Assembly: GCA_026707405.1 (NCBI GenBank)
Contig: JAPOWW010000001.1
Span: 1-64,000 of the forward strand
Direction: 5' to 3'
Source: Chloroflexota bacterium
GTDB taxonomy: Bacteria; Chloroflexota; UBA11872; VXNJ01
Length of the DNA: 64,000 nucleotides
Part shown: positions 31,337-40,801 of the stretch, piece after piece
Position numbering within the stretch: the first letter of the stretch is position 1
How the letters are laid out: each line of letters opens with the position of its first letter
The notes under the pieces: model-generated
The model's input: the letters and a program-made list of their open reading frames with translations, nothing else
The model's database searches: none
Told to the model about the DNA's origin: nothing
Translations under genes and position numbers: made by a program

Positions 31337-32116
31337 CTACTCGTCAAATGCCAAGACAGGATAATCCTCGTCGGAGAAGGGTGTTCCCTCAAGCTCCTTC
31401 GAGTCCCGATCCGCGCGCTGAAATCGATGCACGGTTTCGGCCGGCATGAGACGGGTTATGTAGGCGCGGCGGGGCATGTCGGTGTTGTTGGGGCCGGCGT
31501 AGTGCATCGAGAGCGAATGATGGAACACCGCCTCGCCGGGCCGCAATTCGATGGCGACAGCAGTGGACAGGTCGATCCCTCGTTTCGCGGCGGCCCCGCC
31601 TTCGTAGTCGTAGCCCATGACCTCGCCCCAATGATGGCTGCCGGGGATGTATTGCATACATCCGTTCGCCACCGTCGTGGGGTCCAGGGCTGTCCACGCC
31701 GTTATGTCGGGAAGCGAGGTCGGGTGGTCGGGGTAGTCCTGGTGCCACTCGGTGGTGCGCGAGCCGCCGGGCGGCTTGAACAAGACCATGTCGGACAGCA
31801 GCCGGATCTTCTCGACGCCTAGCAGCGCGGCGGCTATTCGGGCCCGCCTTTCCATGGTGGCGAACCGCCTGACTATGGGGCTGACTTTCCAGAGTCCGCT
31901 GATCTGAACGAACTTCTCTTCGCCTACGGCGGTGTCACTGGCGCCGCCGAGGTCCTGTCGCATCAACGCGGACTGCTCGCCGGCGATGAAGCGTTGGACT
32001 TCGTCGCGAAGCTCGTCAAGCTCTTCCGGCGTCAGGATCGGACCGTAGTTGAGATAGCCGTTTTCGCGGAAGAAGGCGATCTGGTCGTCGGTAACGTCGA
32101 ACTGTTCAGTTGCCAT
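31337..32116 (-). CDS. phytanoyl-CoA dioxygenase (PhyH) family protein
   Basis: Fe-binding TEWHQDYPDHPTS; MQYIPGSHHWGEV; FHHSLSMHYAGPN. Confidence 0.88.
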   Translation of the reverse strand: MATEQFDVTDDQIAFFRENGYLNYGPILTPEELDELRDEVQRFIAGEQSALMRQDLGGASDTAVGEEKFVQISGLWKVSPIVRRFATMERRARIAAALLGVEKIRLLSDMVLFKPPGGSRTTEWHQDYPDHPTSLPDITAWTALDPTTVANGCMQYIPGSHHWGEVMGYDYEGGAAAKRGIDLSTAVAIELRPGEAVFHHSLSMHYAGPNNTDMPRRAYITRLMPAETVHRFQRADRDSKELEGTPFSDEDYPVLAFDE

Positions 32117-32339
32117 TTTCGGTCACGTCAAAGCTGTTTTGAACTCGCACAGGGATCGATTGGTAAGGATGTCTTTCGGGCCGCGTTTCGCGCAACCGGA
32201 TGGACTGTCTCGGTAGGCAGATCCGAGAAGCATAGGTGTCTAAGAGGCCGTTCAAGGGGCGTTTCCAGTCTTGAGGCGGCGCGGGCGAAAAGGCCGCGCC
32301 GCCCCGAAATCTCAATCCCGTGCGGGTCCGAGGATCGAC

Positions 32340-33902
32340 TTAAGCGGGAACGTCTTCGAGGAATTCGATCGACTCTTCGAAGATGCGGTCGATGGCCTCC
32401 TCGGGTGTCAGCTCGCCGAGGTTGACTCCCTGTCCCGCGGCGGCGGTGGAGGAGTTGAACCCGGCCGATCTGACGTAAGGGTACGGTCCCGCAGTCTCCG
32501 GCCCTCTGAGGACTTCGAAGAAGTTGCCGTACTGGACGCTGATTCCCTTATGGACCTGCCACTGCGGAGATCGGAAGAGTCCCAGATGGGACGAAGGCAT
32601 TCCGGTGAGGTCGATTCTGGCTATTGCTCCCTCTTCGGACGCGTACCAGCTTGCGAACTCGAATCCGGCTTCGGGGCTGGGTCCCTTCACGGGAACGACC
32701 ATCATGTTGTTCCAGAACGTGCCTTGCAGGTCCTTCCAGTTCGGCCCTCGCGGCACGTGCACCATCTCGAACGGGAACCTGCCGCCGACCTGCTTGGTGA
32801 ATTCCTGGATGTCGGCAACGCTCATGTAGACGCTGGAGTTCAGGCCGTTGAAGAAGTCCGGCCTGTCGGTCCTGTCCGGAGTTATCGGCTTGGAGACGTT
32901 GTGGACGTGCAGCATGTCGTACTCGAACTGGAAGGCGGGCGGTCCAAGCTCGCGGAACTTGGGGTTTAGCGCCCTACCCTCTTCGATGTAGATGCTGTCG
33001 AGACCGTCGGCGTAGCAGTATCCGCAGAGCTGCTGGTGACGGATGTTGTTGGCCACCCAGCCGGACCGCGTGATCTTATCGCCGTCGCGCAGCGTCAGCT
33101 TGAGGGCGTTCTCGACGGCGTCTTCGCGAGTCCAGGAGTTCAGCGCGACCGGGTCGGGGTCGATTCCGGCTTCCTCGAGATGGTGCACGTTGTGAGTTCT
33201 GCAGTCGAGGTCGGCTTCACCGGGAAGACCGTAGATATTGCCCTTGAACTGATTGAAGATCGAGGCGATTGCTACGTAGTTCTCCATGCTGCGCTCGGGA
33301 TAAGGCTTGAGCCAATCGTTTAGCTCAGTGAGTGCGCCCTTGTCGTACAGGTCGCGGGCATGGAAAACGGACGAGTGCAGGGCGTCAGGAGCCGCACCGC
33401 CGGCCAGGCTGGCTATCGTCTTGGTCAGCAGCTCGCCGAACGGCAGAAACGCAACGTCCACCTTGATATGCGGATTGCGTTTTGTGAACTCGCCTCGCAG
33501 CCACTCGTCAAAGGGACCGAAGCCCAGGCGAAGCTGAGGAGCCAGCCACGTCCAGTAGATGATCTCGACGTTTTCCGGCTTGGGAGCCATCGCCTCGACG
33601 GTGACGATCTTCTCGACGACTTTCTCGACGACTTTCTCTTTTTCGACGATCTGGGTTACAACCCGCTCGACCTCTTGGGTTACGACCTTTTCGACCTCGA
33701 CCGCCACTTGCTCCTTGACGATCTTGGTTACGACCTTCTCGACGGGGACTTGCTGAGTAACTACCTTCACGACCTCTTGCGTGACAATCTGAGTCTCGCC
33801 ACAGCCGGCGAACGCCGCGGCAGCGACAACGCTGCCGCCCAATCCGCCTACAAGCAGCTTTCGTCTTGATGGTTTCATCGAGAGCTCCCTCCCCAAGGAC
33901 AC
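32340..33902 (-). CDS. extracellular solute-binding lipoprotein (family 1)
   Basis: Lipobox AAAFAGCG; long VTQEVVKVVTQQVPVEKVV linker; SBP1-like body. Confidence 0.85.
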   Translation of the reverse strand: MSLGRELSMKPSRRKLLVGGLGGSVVAAAAFAGCGETQIVTQEVVKVVTQQVPVEKVVTKIVKEQVAVEVEKVVTQEVERVVTQIVEKEKVVEKVVEKIVTVEAMAPKPENVEIIYWTWLAPQLRLGFGPFDEWLRGEFTKRNPHIKVDVAFLPFGELLTKTIASLAGGAAPDALHSSVFHARDLYDKGALTELNDWLKPYPERSMENYVAIASIFNQFKGNIYGLPGEADLDCRTHNVHHLEEAGIDPDPVALNSWTREDAVENALKLTLRDGDKITRSGWVANNIRHQQLCGYCYADGLDSIYIEEGRALNPKFRELGPPAFQFEYDMLHVHNVSKPITPDRTDRPDFFNGLNSSVYMSVADIQEFTKQVGGRFPFEMVHVPRGPNWKDLQGTFWNNMMVVPVKGPSPEAGFEFASWYASEEGAIARIDLTGMPSSHLGLFRSPQWQVHKGISVQYGNFFEVLRGPETAGPYPYVRSAGFNSSTAAAGQGVNLGELTPEEAIDRIFEESIEFLEDVPA

Positions 33903-34082
33903 ACCTGACTGGTGTCTGTCAAGCGTAGACTGACTCGGGATTTTACACGTCGTCGGCGGGGTGTCTAGGCGTTAGCCTGGCAGGCGGCTTGCGAGCGAGC
34001 TCAGCAGGGCATGAATTAGGGGTTGAACGGACCGTTGGCTGGTAGTGCCTGACCCGCGTGTTCGGCAGCCGTGCCCACTTGT

Positions 34083-34625
34083 CTAGTCGGTAGGTGTGAC
34101 GGGCCAGTCCTTAAGGATTGCTTGCAACGCCGCACGCGACGGTTTGGCGAGCCAGTCCGGGCCGTTCTCACTGACCCAATTCAGCCTAGCAATCGCCCGT
34201 TGTTCACGGAATTGACCCAATTGCCACACGACGACATCCGTCAGGCCGGGACCTGGGAGCATCCGATACCGGTATTCATCGACTTCGGAAGTCCTCGACG
34301 TGGACTCTTCGAGCAAATCGAGAAGGTGGTCGCGGACTTCGTCGGAGTCGGGGGAGGGTTTCCATATCACTCGCTCGTACGCGAGCGTGCCGGGAATGAC
34401 CTCAGCGACCAGGACGGGCCCGATCGGAACTGGATCGCGCTCGGGGCGGTGTGCTGGATGGTTGGCGCAGTAGGTGTAGGCGGGGTCGGAGATGGGCAAG
34501 TCCCGTATCGTGCAATAGGGTTCTTCGGGATGGTTCAGACGTTCCCAGTCCGGGTGACCGGGCTTGCCCCGGTTCTTGCGGTTGAACCAGCAGGTGAGGC
34601 AATTGTCGGTTCCTCCGTTTGGCAT
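34083..34625 (-). CDS. conserved Cys-containing protein of unknown function
   Basis: NCLTCWFN..YCTIRDLPISDPAYTYCANHPAHRPERDPVPIGPV; 180-aa ORF. Confidence 0.6.
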   Translation of the reverse strand: MPNGGTDNCLTCWFNRKNRGKPGHPDWERLNHPEEPYCTIRDLPISDPAYTYCANHPAHRPERDPVPIGPVLVAEVIPGTLAYERVIWKPSPDSDEVRDHLLDLLEESTSRTSEVDEYRYRMLPGPGLTDVVVWQLGQFREQRAIARLNWVSENGPDWLAKPSRAALQAILKDWPVTPTD

Positions 34626-34685
34626 TTCGGCCAGCTCCTATCCGGCAATTGCCTCCTCAGCTATGGTCCGGCTTGCCAGGGACCG

Positions 34686-35660
34686 CTAGCGCTTTCGGTC
34701 TGAAGTGTCCTCGAAGATTGTGGAGGCCCAGGCGGCGGCGGTTTCAGCCTGATGCTCCATCAGCCAGAGCTTGAGCGGCACATCCTCATCGATGGGTTCG
34801 TAGCGGCGGTAGTCGCTGGTCGCCGCGCCTAGAAGTTGCCTGCGGATCGGGGAGGCGTTTTCGAGCATTTCGGGCGTGACGGTCATTGGGTCCCGGTTCC
34901 GAAGCCACCGGTAGGAGTAGCCGTAGACCATGGTCTTGCGGATGTCCTTCGAATAGTTCGGCGTCGCGGCGTGCCATAGTCGCCGATCGAAGTAGAGCGC
35001 CGCGCCGGGACGGGCCAGGATCTCAATAGCTCCGTCCGGCTGCCCCATACCATCCCGGGGCGACTCGACGTGTCGCTTCAAGTGGCTTCCGGGAATCACG
35101 CCGAGATTTCCCTTTCCCGGTTCCGACACGTCGGTGAGGTGGTAGAAGACCTTGAGCGACAAGCGGGGCGGCACTTCCAGCTCGAGAGTGTCTCGCGTGA
35201 TGCCGGGCGAGTCCTGGTGCCATACGAACGTCCGGCCGCGCGGACGCTCGGCTTCGGTTACCGGAGGAGTGACCTGGAAGTGGGTGTGATAGAGGAACAG
35301 ATTCCAGCCCAGAATGCCCCAGACTTTCGGGAAGACTCTAGGGTTGTCGATCAGCTCGATGAACGCGGGGTCGAGGGTGAGGAAATCGGATATCTGCAAC
35401 CGGCCGGGTATGTCCAGGCTGTCCTCTTTGCCGGTGGCGCGCTGGGCGTAGATGCGGTCGATTGCGCGTGTATAGGTCTCGATTTGCTCCGCTGTCAGGG
35501 CGTCTTCGACGAGTATGTAGCCGTCGCGGTCGAACTGCTCGCGCTCTTCAAGCGTTAGAGAGTGGGCCAAGCAACGAGGATCCAATACGTATTCCCTGTT
35601 TGACCGAGGCCGGGTTTTCACAACCTCGGAGCCGGCGGGCAACGCAAGCACAACTATCAT
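34686..35660 (-). CDS. phytanoyl-CoA dioxygenase (PhyH) family protein
   Basis: FDRDGYILVEDALTAEQI; FVWHQDSPG; LGVIPGSHLKRH; LWHAATPN. Confidence 0.88.
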   Translation of the reverse strand: MIVVLALPAGSEVVKTRPRSNREYVLDPRCLAHSLTLEEREQFDRDGYILVEDALTAEQIETYTRAIDRIYAQRATGKEDSLDIPGRLQISDFLTLDPAFIELIDNPRVFPKVWGILGWNLFLYHTHFQVTPPVTEAERPRGRTFVWHQDSPGITRDTLELEVPPRLSLKVFYHLTDVSEPGKGNLGVIPGSHLKRHVESPRDGMGQPDGAIEILARPGAALYFDRRLWHAATPNYSKDIRKTMVYGYSYRWLRNRDPMTVTPEMLENASPIRRQLLGAATSDYRRYEPIDEDVPLKLWLMEHQAETAAAWASTIFEDTSDRKR

Positions 35661-35661
35661 T

Positions 35662-35757
35662 ATATGGATATGGCGGATATGGCGGATATGGCGGATATGG
35701 CGGATATGGCGGATATGGCGGATATGGCGGATATGGCGGATATGGCGGATATGGCGG
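35662..35757. repeat. 9-bp minisatellite: ten perfect ATATGGCGG units (35668-35757) plus a 6-bp partial
   Basis: Directly read; lies between divergent genes. Confidence 0.98.
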
Positions 35758-35812
35758 CTTGCGCCCGGTTACGTTGGCGATGCACCAGTCGGTGCGGCGG
35801 GATAGGGAGCTT

Positions 35813-36580
35813 ATGGAATACATTTCGCTAGGCGCAACGGTGGAGCAGATCCCGAAGATCGGGTTTGGGACGTGGCAGTATCGCGGCGGCGCGGGAGTGC
35901 TGAAACGGGCCGCCGAGCTGGGGGCGGGCTTCGTCGATACGGCCGAGGCGTACGGGACCGAACCGATAGTCGGCCGCGAGATCGCGGCGTTCCGAGACGA
36001 GATGTTCGTGGCGACCAAAGTCTCCGCCAGCAACCTGCGCTTCGACGATGTAATCGAACATGCGGAAGCGAGCCTGCGACGCCTTCAGGTCTCAGTAATC
36101 GATCTCTATCAAGTCCACTGGCCGAATCCCGACATACCGATAGCCGAGACGATGAGGGCGATGGAGACGCTGGTGGCTGAGGGCAAGGTCCGGTTCATCG
36201 GCGTGAGCAACTTCTCGCCCAGTCAGATGAAAGAGGCGCAGGATTCGCTGAAGGACAACCCGCTCGCCGCGAATCAGGTCCGTTACAGCCTGTTCGCGCG
36301 GGAAATTGAGGACGGCGTGCTGCCGTATTGTCAGGAAAACGACATAACGGTGATCGCCTATACGCCGATAGCGCGAGGCGATTTCGATTCGCCGGGCGGG
36401 GCGCTGCGCGAGGTGGCGGCGGAGGTCGGCGCGACGCCCGCTCAGGTCATGTTGAGCTGGGTCATTTCGCATGAAGGGGTAATGGCGATCCCCAAGACGG
36501 ACTCGGTCGAACGGGTCGACGAGGCGGTGGCATCAGTCGACATCAAGCTGAGCGCCGACCTCAAGGAGCGTTTGGTTTGA
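35813..36580 (+). CDS. aldo/keto reductase
   Basis: IGFGTWQYRGG, GFVDTAEAYGTEPIVG, YQVHWPNPDIPIAETMRAMETLVAEGKVRFIGVSNFS; start after satellite. Confidence 0.9.
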   Translation: MEYISLGATVEQIPKIGFGTWQYRGGAGVLKRAAELGAGFVDTAEAYGTEPIVGREIAAFRDEMFVATKVSASNLRFDDVIEHAEASLRRLQVSVIDLYQVHWPNPDIPIAETMRAMETLVAEGKVRFIGVSNFSPSQMKEAQDSLKDNPLAANQVRYSLFAREIEDGVLPYCQENDITVIAYTPIARGDFDSPGGALREVAAEVGATPAQVMLSWVISHEGVMAIPKTDSVERVDEAVASVDIKLSADLKERLV

Positions 36581-36660
36581 GCGCGGCGCGTGGCAGGGGC
36601 GTCTCCAATCTTGGATAGACTCTTAGCGTCAGGACACATATCCGAAGGGACCCGGGCCGT

Positions 36661-37515
36661 ATGAAGCTCCTCATGTTCACCAAGCACTTGCAGGACCTGC
36701 CGCTGGAGAAGATGGCCGACGTGGTCCGCGACCTTGGATTCGACGGGCTCGACGTAACGACGCGAACGGGCGGAACTATCGCGCCCGAGAACGTGACCGA
36801 GGAGCTTCCACGGGTGATCGACGTATGCGCGGCGCGCGGGCTGGAAATCGGAATGCTCACGACGGAGATCACGAGCGCGGACCACGATCACGGCGAGGCT
36901 ATCTTTCAGGCCGCGTCGGATGCGGGAATCAAGTTTCTGAAACTGGGTTATTTCCACTGTGGGGATTTCGGCGGATTGTCCGGGCGACTCGATGAGATAC
37001 GCGGGCGGTTGGAAGGACTGGCGCCGATGTCGCGCCGCTATGGGGTGACGGCCTGCGTTCACACCCACTCGGGCGACACGTTTCCGCCGAGCGGATCGCT
37101 GCTCTATCTTCTGTTGCAGGGCTTGGATCCCGACGAGATCGGGGCTTACGTCGATCCCGGCCACATGACGATCGAGGGGGGAGTCTCGGCGTGGAGAATG
37201 GGGCTGGACCTTCTGGCGCCGCAGATCAGGCTGGCGGCGGTCAAGGACTTCGGCTGGATTACCGAGGACGATCCCGGTCTCGGGAAGCCGGCGTGGCTGA
37301 GCAAGCTCGTGCCGCTGAACGAGGGGGTCGTGCGCTGGCCGGAGGTCTTCTGGTGCCTTCGCCAAATCGGCTACGACGGATATCTGTCGGTGCACAGCGA
37401 GTACCAGGGATCGCACAGCTTTCGCGACATGACCACCGAAGAAGTGATCGACCAGACCCGTCTCGACATGGAGTATTTGACAGAGGTAATCGCCGATTCC
37501 GCCGGGATAGCGTGA
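36661..37515 (+). CDS. sugar phosphate isomerase/epimerase (xylose isomerase-like TIM barrel)
   Basis: LGFDGLDVTTR; CVHTHSGDT; GAYVDPGHMTIEGG; DGYLSVHSEYQG. Confidence 0.85.
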   Translation: MKLLMFTKHLQDLPLEKMADVVRDLGFDGLDVTTRTGGTIAPENVTEELPRVIDVCAARGLEIGMLTTEITSADHDHGEAIFQAASDAGIKFLKLGYFHCGDFGGLSGRLDEIRGRLEGLAPMSRRYGVTACVHTHSGDTFPPSGSLLYLLLQGLDPDEIGAYVDPGHMTIEGGVSAWRMGLDLLAPQIRLAAVKDFGWITEDDPGLGKPAWLSKLVPLNEGVVRWPEVFWCLRQIGYDGYLSVHSEYQGSHSFRDMTTEEVIDQTRLDMEYLTEVIADSAGIA

Positions 37516-37639
37516 GTCTGGTGGAGTTATGAGGTAGTTGGTGCAGAGTTGTACGGCGGTCAGCCGACTAACGATGTAAGCCGGGCGGTACCGCCGTGTA
37601 TCGACCGGACAGAGGGAGTGAGACAGGGGAGGCAGGGGC

Positions 37640-39037
37640 ATGTCAGGACGGCTTAGAGCAGGCACCGCCAAGATCGACATCACGGCCCCGTTTACGGTGC
37701 CGTACCTGGGCTACGTTCCCCGACAGGCGTATTTCGAAGGCGTTCACGACCCGCTGTATGCACGGGCGCTGTATCTCGAACGAGACGGTCATGCGGCGGC
37801 CGTCGTTTCGCTCGACCTGATCGGGGTGTCGAAGAATCTGCCCGGCGGCGACCTCCGACTTAGGGTGCTGGAGCGAGTGGGCGGGCGATTGAACCTGACC
37901 GCCGACGCGCTGCTGTTTTGCGCGTCGCACTCTCACTCGACGCCGGAGCTTGCGGGGCTTACTTCGCTGCACCATCTTGACGAAGCCCGCGCCTGGTTGA
38001 ACGATCTAGCCGCCGACCTGGCGGACTGCCTCGTCGATGCGGCGAACGCCGCTCAGCCGACCGAGGTCAGGCTTGGCCGGGGCGCGATCGAGACTATCTC
38101 CGCCAACCGACGCGTTCTCGACAAGAACGGGGTGCTTTACAAGCCGCCGGACCGGATTCCACCCGAAGACATGGCCCGACCGGCGCCGATAGATCCAGAG
38201 GTCAACGTGGTCCGCTTCGACTTTGCGGACGGCAGCCACTCAGCGCTAATGAACTTCACGTGTCATCCGACGACGGTGCAGGTGAATCCGCTGGTCTCCG
38301 CCGACTACCCGGGCGTGGCGGCGGCGACGGTAGAAGAGGATTCCGAAGGGTGTCGGGAGTGCCTGTTCATCCAGGGGACCTGTGGAGATATCAACCCGAT
38401 TGGCGGCAGCGCCATTCCCGATTTCGAGGCGGTGGAGAGCAACGGGACCGCGCTCGGGCGCGAGACTGTTCGAGTACTCGATGAACTGGCGCGCCTAGAG
38501 CCATCGCCGGAGGCGCCGCTGAGAGTGTCCGTCCGTGACGTTGAGTTTCCCAGAAGGGACCTACCCGGCCCGTCGCCGCTAAGCGAGCAGGCTCAGGACG
38601 CGGTAGGACGAGCGCGCGATCTCGTTGACGGCTTAACCGAAGCTGAAAGTAAGGAACGAGCTGATGAGCTCTCACAAGCGGCGAGGCAGACCCTGGTCTC
38701 GGCGCGGGTGATGATCGAACAGCTGGCGGAGGTCGCCAAGGGACATGACCCGATCAGGTCAACACAGCATGTGATCCGGCTTGGCGATCTGGCGATAGTC
38801 GGAATGCCGGGAGAGCCCTTCTCCAGGCTGGGCTTGGCGGTCAAGACGGAGTCGCCGGCAGGACTGACGATCTGCGCGGCATATACCAACGACTATGTCG
38901 GCTACCTGTCGGATAGGGAATCTTTCGCGGAAGGGGGCTACGAGGTGTCGTTGGGTCCCTGGTGTCCGGTGGGACCGAGGGGCGGCGCGGTGGTGGTGCA
39001 GGGCGCTCTCGAGCAACTCGCCGAACTCTGGGTCTGA
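37640..39037 (+). CDS. neutral/alkaline ceramidase-like protein
   Basis: RAGTAKIDITAPF; GVHDPLYARALYLERDG; FCASHSHSTPEL; CTCGDINP-like GTCGDINPIGG. Confidence 0.78.
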   Translation: MSGRLRAGTAKIDITAPFTVPYLGYVPRQAYFEGVHDPLYARALYLERDGHAAAVVSLDLIGVSKNLPGGDLRLRVLERVGGRLNLTADALLFCASHSHSTPELAGLTSLHHLDEARAWLNDLAADLADCLVDAANAAQPTEVRLGRGAIETISANRRVLDKNGVLYKPPDRIPPEDMARPAPIDPEVNVVRFDFADGSHSALMNFTCHPTTVQVNPLVSADYPGVAAATVEEDSEGCRECLFIQGTCGDINPIGGSAIPDFEAVESNGTALGRETVRVLDELARLEPSPEAPLRVSVRDVEFPRRDLPGPSPLSEQAQDAVGRARDLVDGLTEAESKERADELSQAARQTLVSARVMIEQLAEVAKGHDPIRSTQHVIRLGDLAIVGMPGEPFSRLGLAVKTESPAGLTICAAYTNDYVGYLSDRESFAEGGYEVSLGPWCPVGPRGGAVVVQGALEQLAELWV

Positions 39038-39039
39038 GC

Positions 39040-40725
39040 CTAGTTCTCCCTGGCGGGCGGGTCTCCCGACGCCGTCTCCGCGCGCGGTATTTCCAGAACC
39101 TCCACCAAGGTAAGGGACTTGGAGTCGATCACCTGCACGGTGATGACGTTGCTAGGCCAGTTGAGGGTAGACCCGAAAATGAACGGTCCAGATTTATCGA
39201 CCAATATCGAGTCCAGGTGCGTATGAAGTGGAATGACTCCTTCGATCTGCCCCGTTTCCAGGCTCGAAACAACCAGCTCGCGCGACCGGAAGGCGGAAGT
39301 TATGAGTTTGCCGTCGTTCGTGACGGCGAAGATGGCCGGCACGTCGGGAGTTTGCAGGATCTCCGAGACCTCTCCGGAGGCGATTTCCAGCTTGTAAACC
39401 CATTTGTTGACGCCGGAGAGAATTAGATTCTCGTTGTCGGTCGGATCAACTAGCACGTTAATGATCGTTGCGGGAATGCGCTCTGCAATCGTCGCCTGCT
39501 CTCCGGTTGCCAAGTCGAGCATGTCGACGGAGCGTCCAGACCAGTTGACGAGATATAGATAAGGGGCCGTAGGCGACAGCACCGGTGGCAGGAAGTAACG
39601 AGCAATTCGCTCGCGCAATACGATCTCACCGGAGTCGGGGTCGACGATGTAGAGATGGGAACCGGGAGCCGACAGCTGGTTGGAAGCCCTCGAGTCAACA
39701 ACATCGCCGATGGTCGATCTGCCGAGATAGTTATGCCATATCCCTACCCACATACCTTGTCGAAGGGACACCATCCAATTTCCAACGGCCCCTAATGCCC
39801 ACAGCGAGTCCAGGTCGCCCGACCTGGCGCTAATCGACTCGGCATTCTGATCTACCGCCAGGAAGAAGCCTTGATAGAGGTTCCAGGTTGACACGGAGGC
39901 GGGGGCGAAGCGGCCGTCGGGGATGGTGATGGTCTCGCGGATGGGGAGACCTGAAGCGCGGTCGAGTCCGACGATGGTGGTCTCGCCGGTGTAGCTGAGA
40001 CCGTAGGCGTAGAAGATGAGCCGCTTGCCTGGAGACTTCCGGAGGGCGATCTCGAATGCGGCCTGGCCGGCGTCGGGGACCTCGATGGAGGCTCTGGCGA
40101 TCTGATGGTCGACCTTGCGGATAGTGATGCGTTTCTTGCCTGGGCGGATACCGGCGAAGGAGACGTTGCCGGCATCGTCGGCGGAGTCGATGGCGACCTC
40201 TTGTCCGAAGGCGTCGTCGATGCGTACGACGGCGTTGGGGGAAGGCGAGCCGGAATCGGCGTCGACGATGGTGATAGAGATTTCATTGGGATAAGGATCG
40301 AGGATGAAGGGGACGGAGATGGAGGGAGAGGTGGGCTGGTTGGGCTTGTGGGAGACGGCCTGGATATGGACGGACTGAGTGCCCTGAGGGATGACGGAGC
40401 CAGGGATGGAGGTATCGAATTCGAAGGAACCACGGCGGGAAGTGATGATTTCGGCGAGACGGAGGGGTTTGGAGTTGACTGAAGGACGTTGGAGCTGGAT
40501 GGCGACGTTTGAGCGTGGAGGCCAGTCAGAACCCGAGATAGTTAGGGGAGAGCCTGGGAGGCCGTGGGATGGAGAGACGAGGAGTTGGGCGTTGCCTGCG
40601 CCGGAGGCTACGGTAGCGCCGCCGATAGAAGAGCCGTAAGCGCCAAGGGCGACGACTGCCACAACGGGTAGGAGGACGACGACAGCGAGGGCAGCGGCGA
40701 TGCCGAGAGCGAGCCTGGCCCTCAT
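39040..40725 (-). CDS. exported protein with Ig/carboxypeptidase-regulatory-like N-terminal part and YVTN/PQQ-like beta-propeller C-terminal part
   Basis: N-terminal TM segment LALGIAAALAVVVLLPVVAVVALGAYG; ISGSDWPPRSNVAIQL; VRIDDAFGQEVAIDSADDAGNVSFAGIRPG; blade-like VDMLDLATGEQATIAERIPATIINVLVDP. Confidence 0.65.
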   Translation of the reverse strand: MRARLALGIAAALAVVVLLPVVAVVALGAYGSSIGGATVASGAGNAQLLVSPSHGLPGSPLTISGSDWPPRSNVAIQLQRPSVNSKPLRLAEIITSRRGSFEFDTSIPGSVIPQGTQSVHIQAVSHKPNQPTSPSISVPFILDPYPNEISITIVDADSGSPSPNAVVRIDDAFGQEVAIDSADDAGNVSFAGIRPGKKRITIRKVDHQIARASIEVPDAGQAAFEIALRKSPGKRLIFYAYGLSYTGETTIVGLDRASGLPIRETITIPDGRFAPASVSTWNLYQGFFLAVDQNAESISARSGDLDSLWALGAVGNWMVSLRQGMWVGIWHNYLGRSTIGDVVDSRASNQLSAPGSHLYIVDPDSGEIVLRERIARYFLPPVLSPTAPYLYLVNWSGRSVDMLDLATGEQATIAERIPATIINVLVDPTDNENLILSGVNKWVYKLEIASGEVSEILQTPDVPAIFAVTNDGKLITSAFRSRELVVSSLETGQIEGVIPLHTHLDSILVDKSGPFIFGSTLNWPSNVITVQVIDSKSLTLVEVLEIPRAETASGDPPAREN

Positions 40726-40801
40726 GGTAGAGGTGCCTCCGCGGCGCTTATGACACCAGCTTTCGGGACGTTGCAAGCTGGCCGCGCCTGTCCTCTCGTG
40801 T

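Noticed and set aside
35662-35757. CRISPR array
   Set aside because: Units are 9 bp with no spacers and no cas genes nearby.
35462-35812. YGGYGGYGG... glycine/tyrosine-rich protein N-terminus
   Set aside because: Product of translating the 9-bp satellite; recognisable AKR sequence starts at 35813.
36442-37683. 413-aa minus-strand ORF
   Set aside because: Antisense to the TIM-barrel isomerase; no domain motif.
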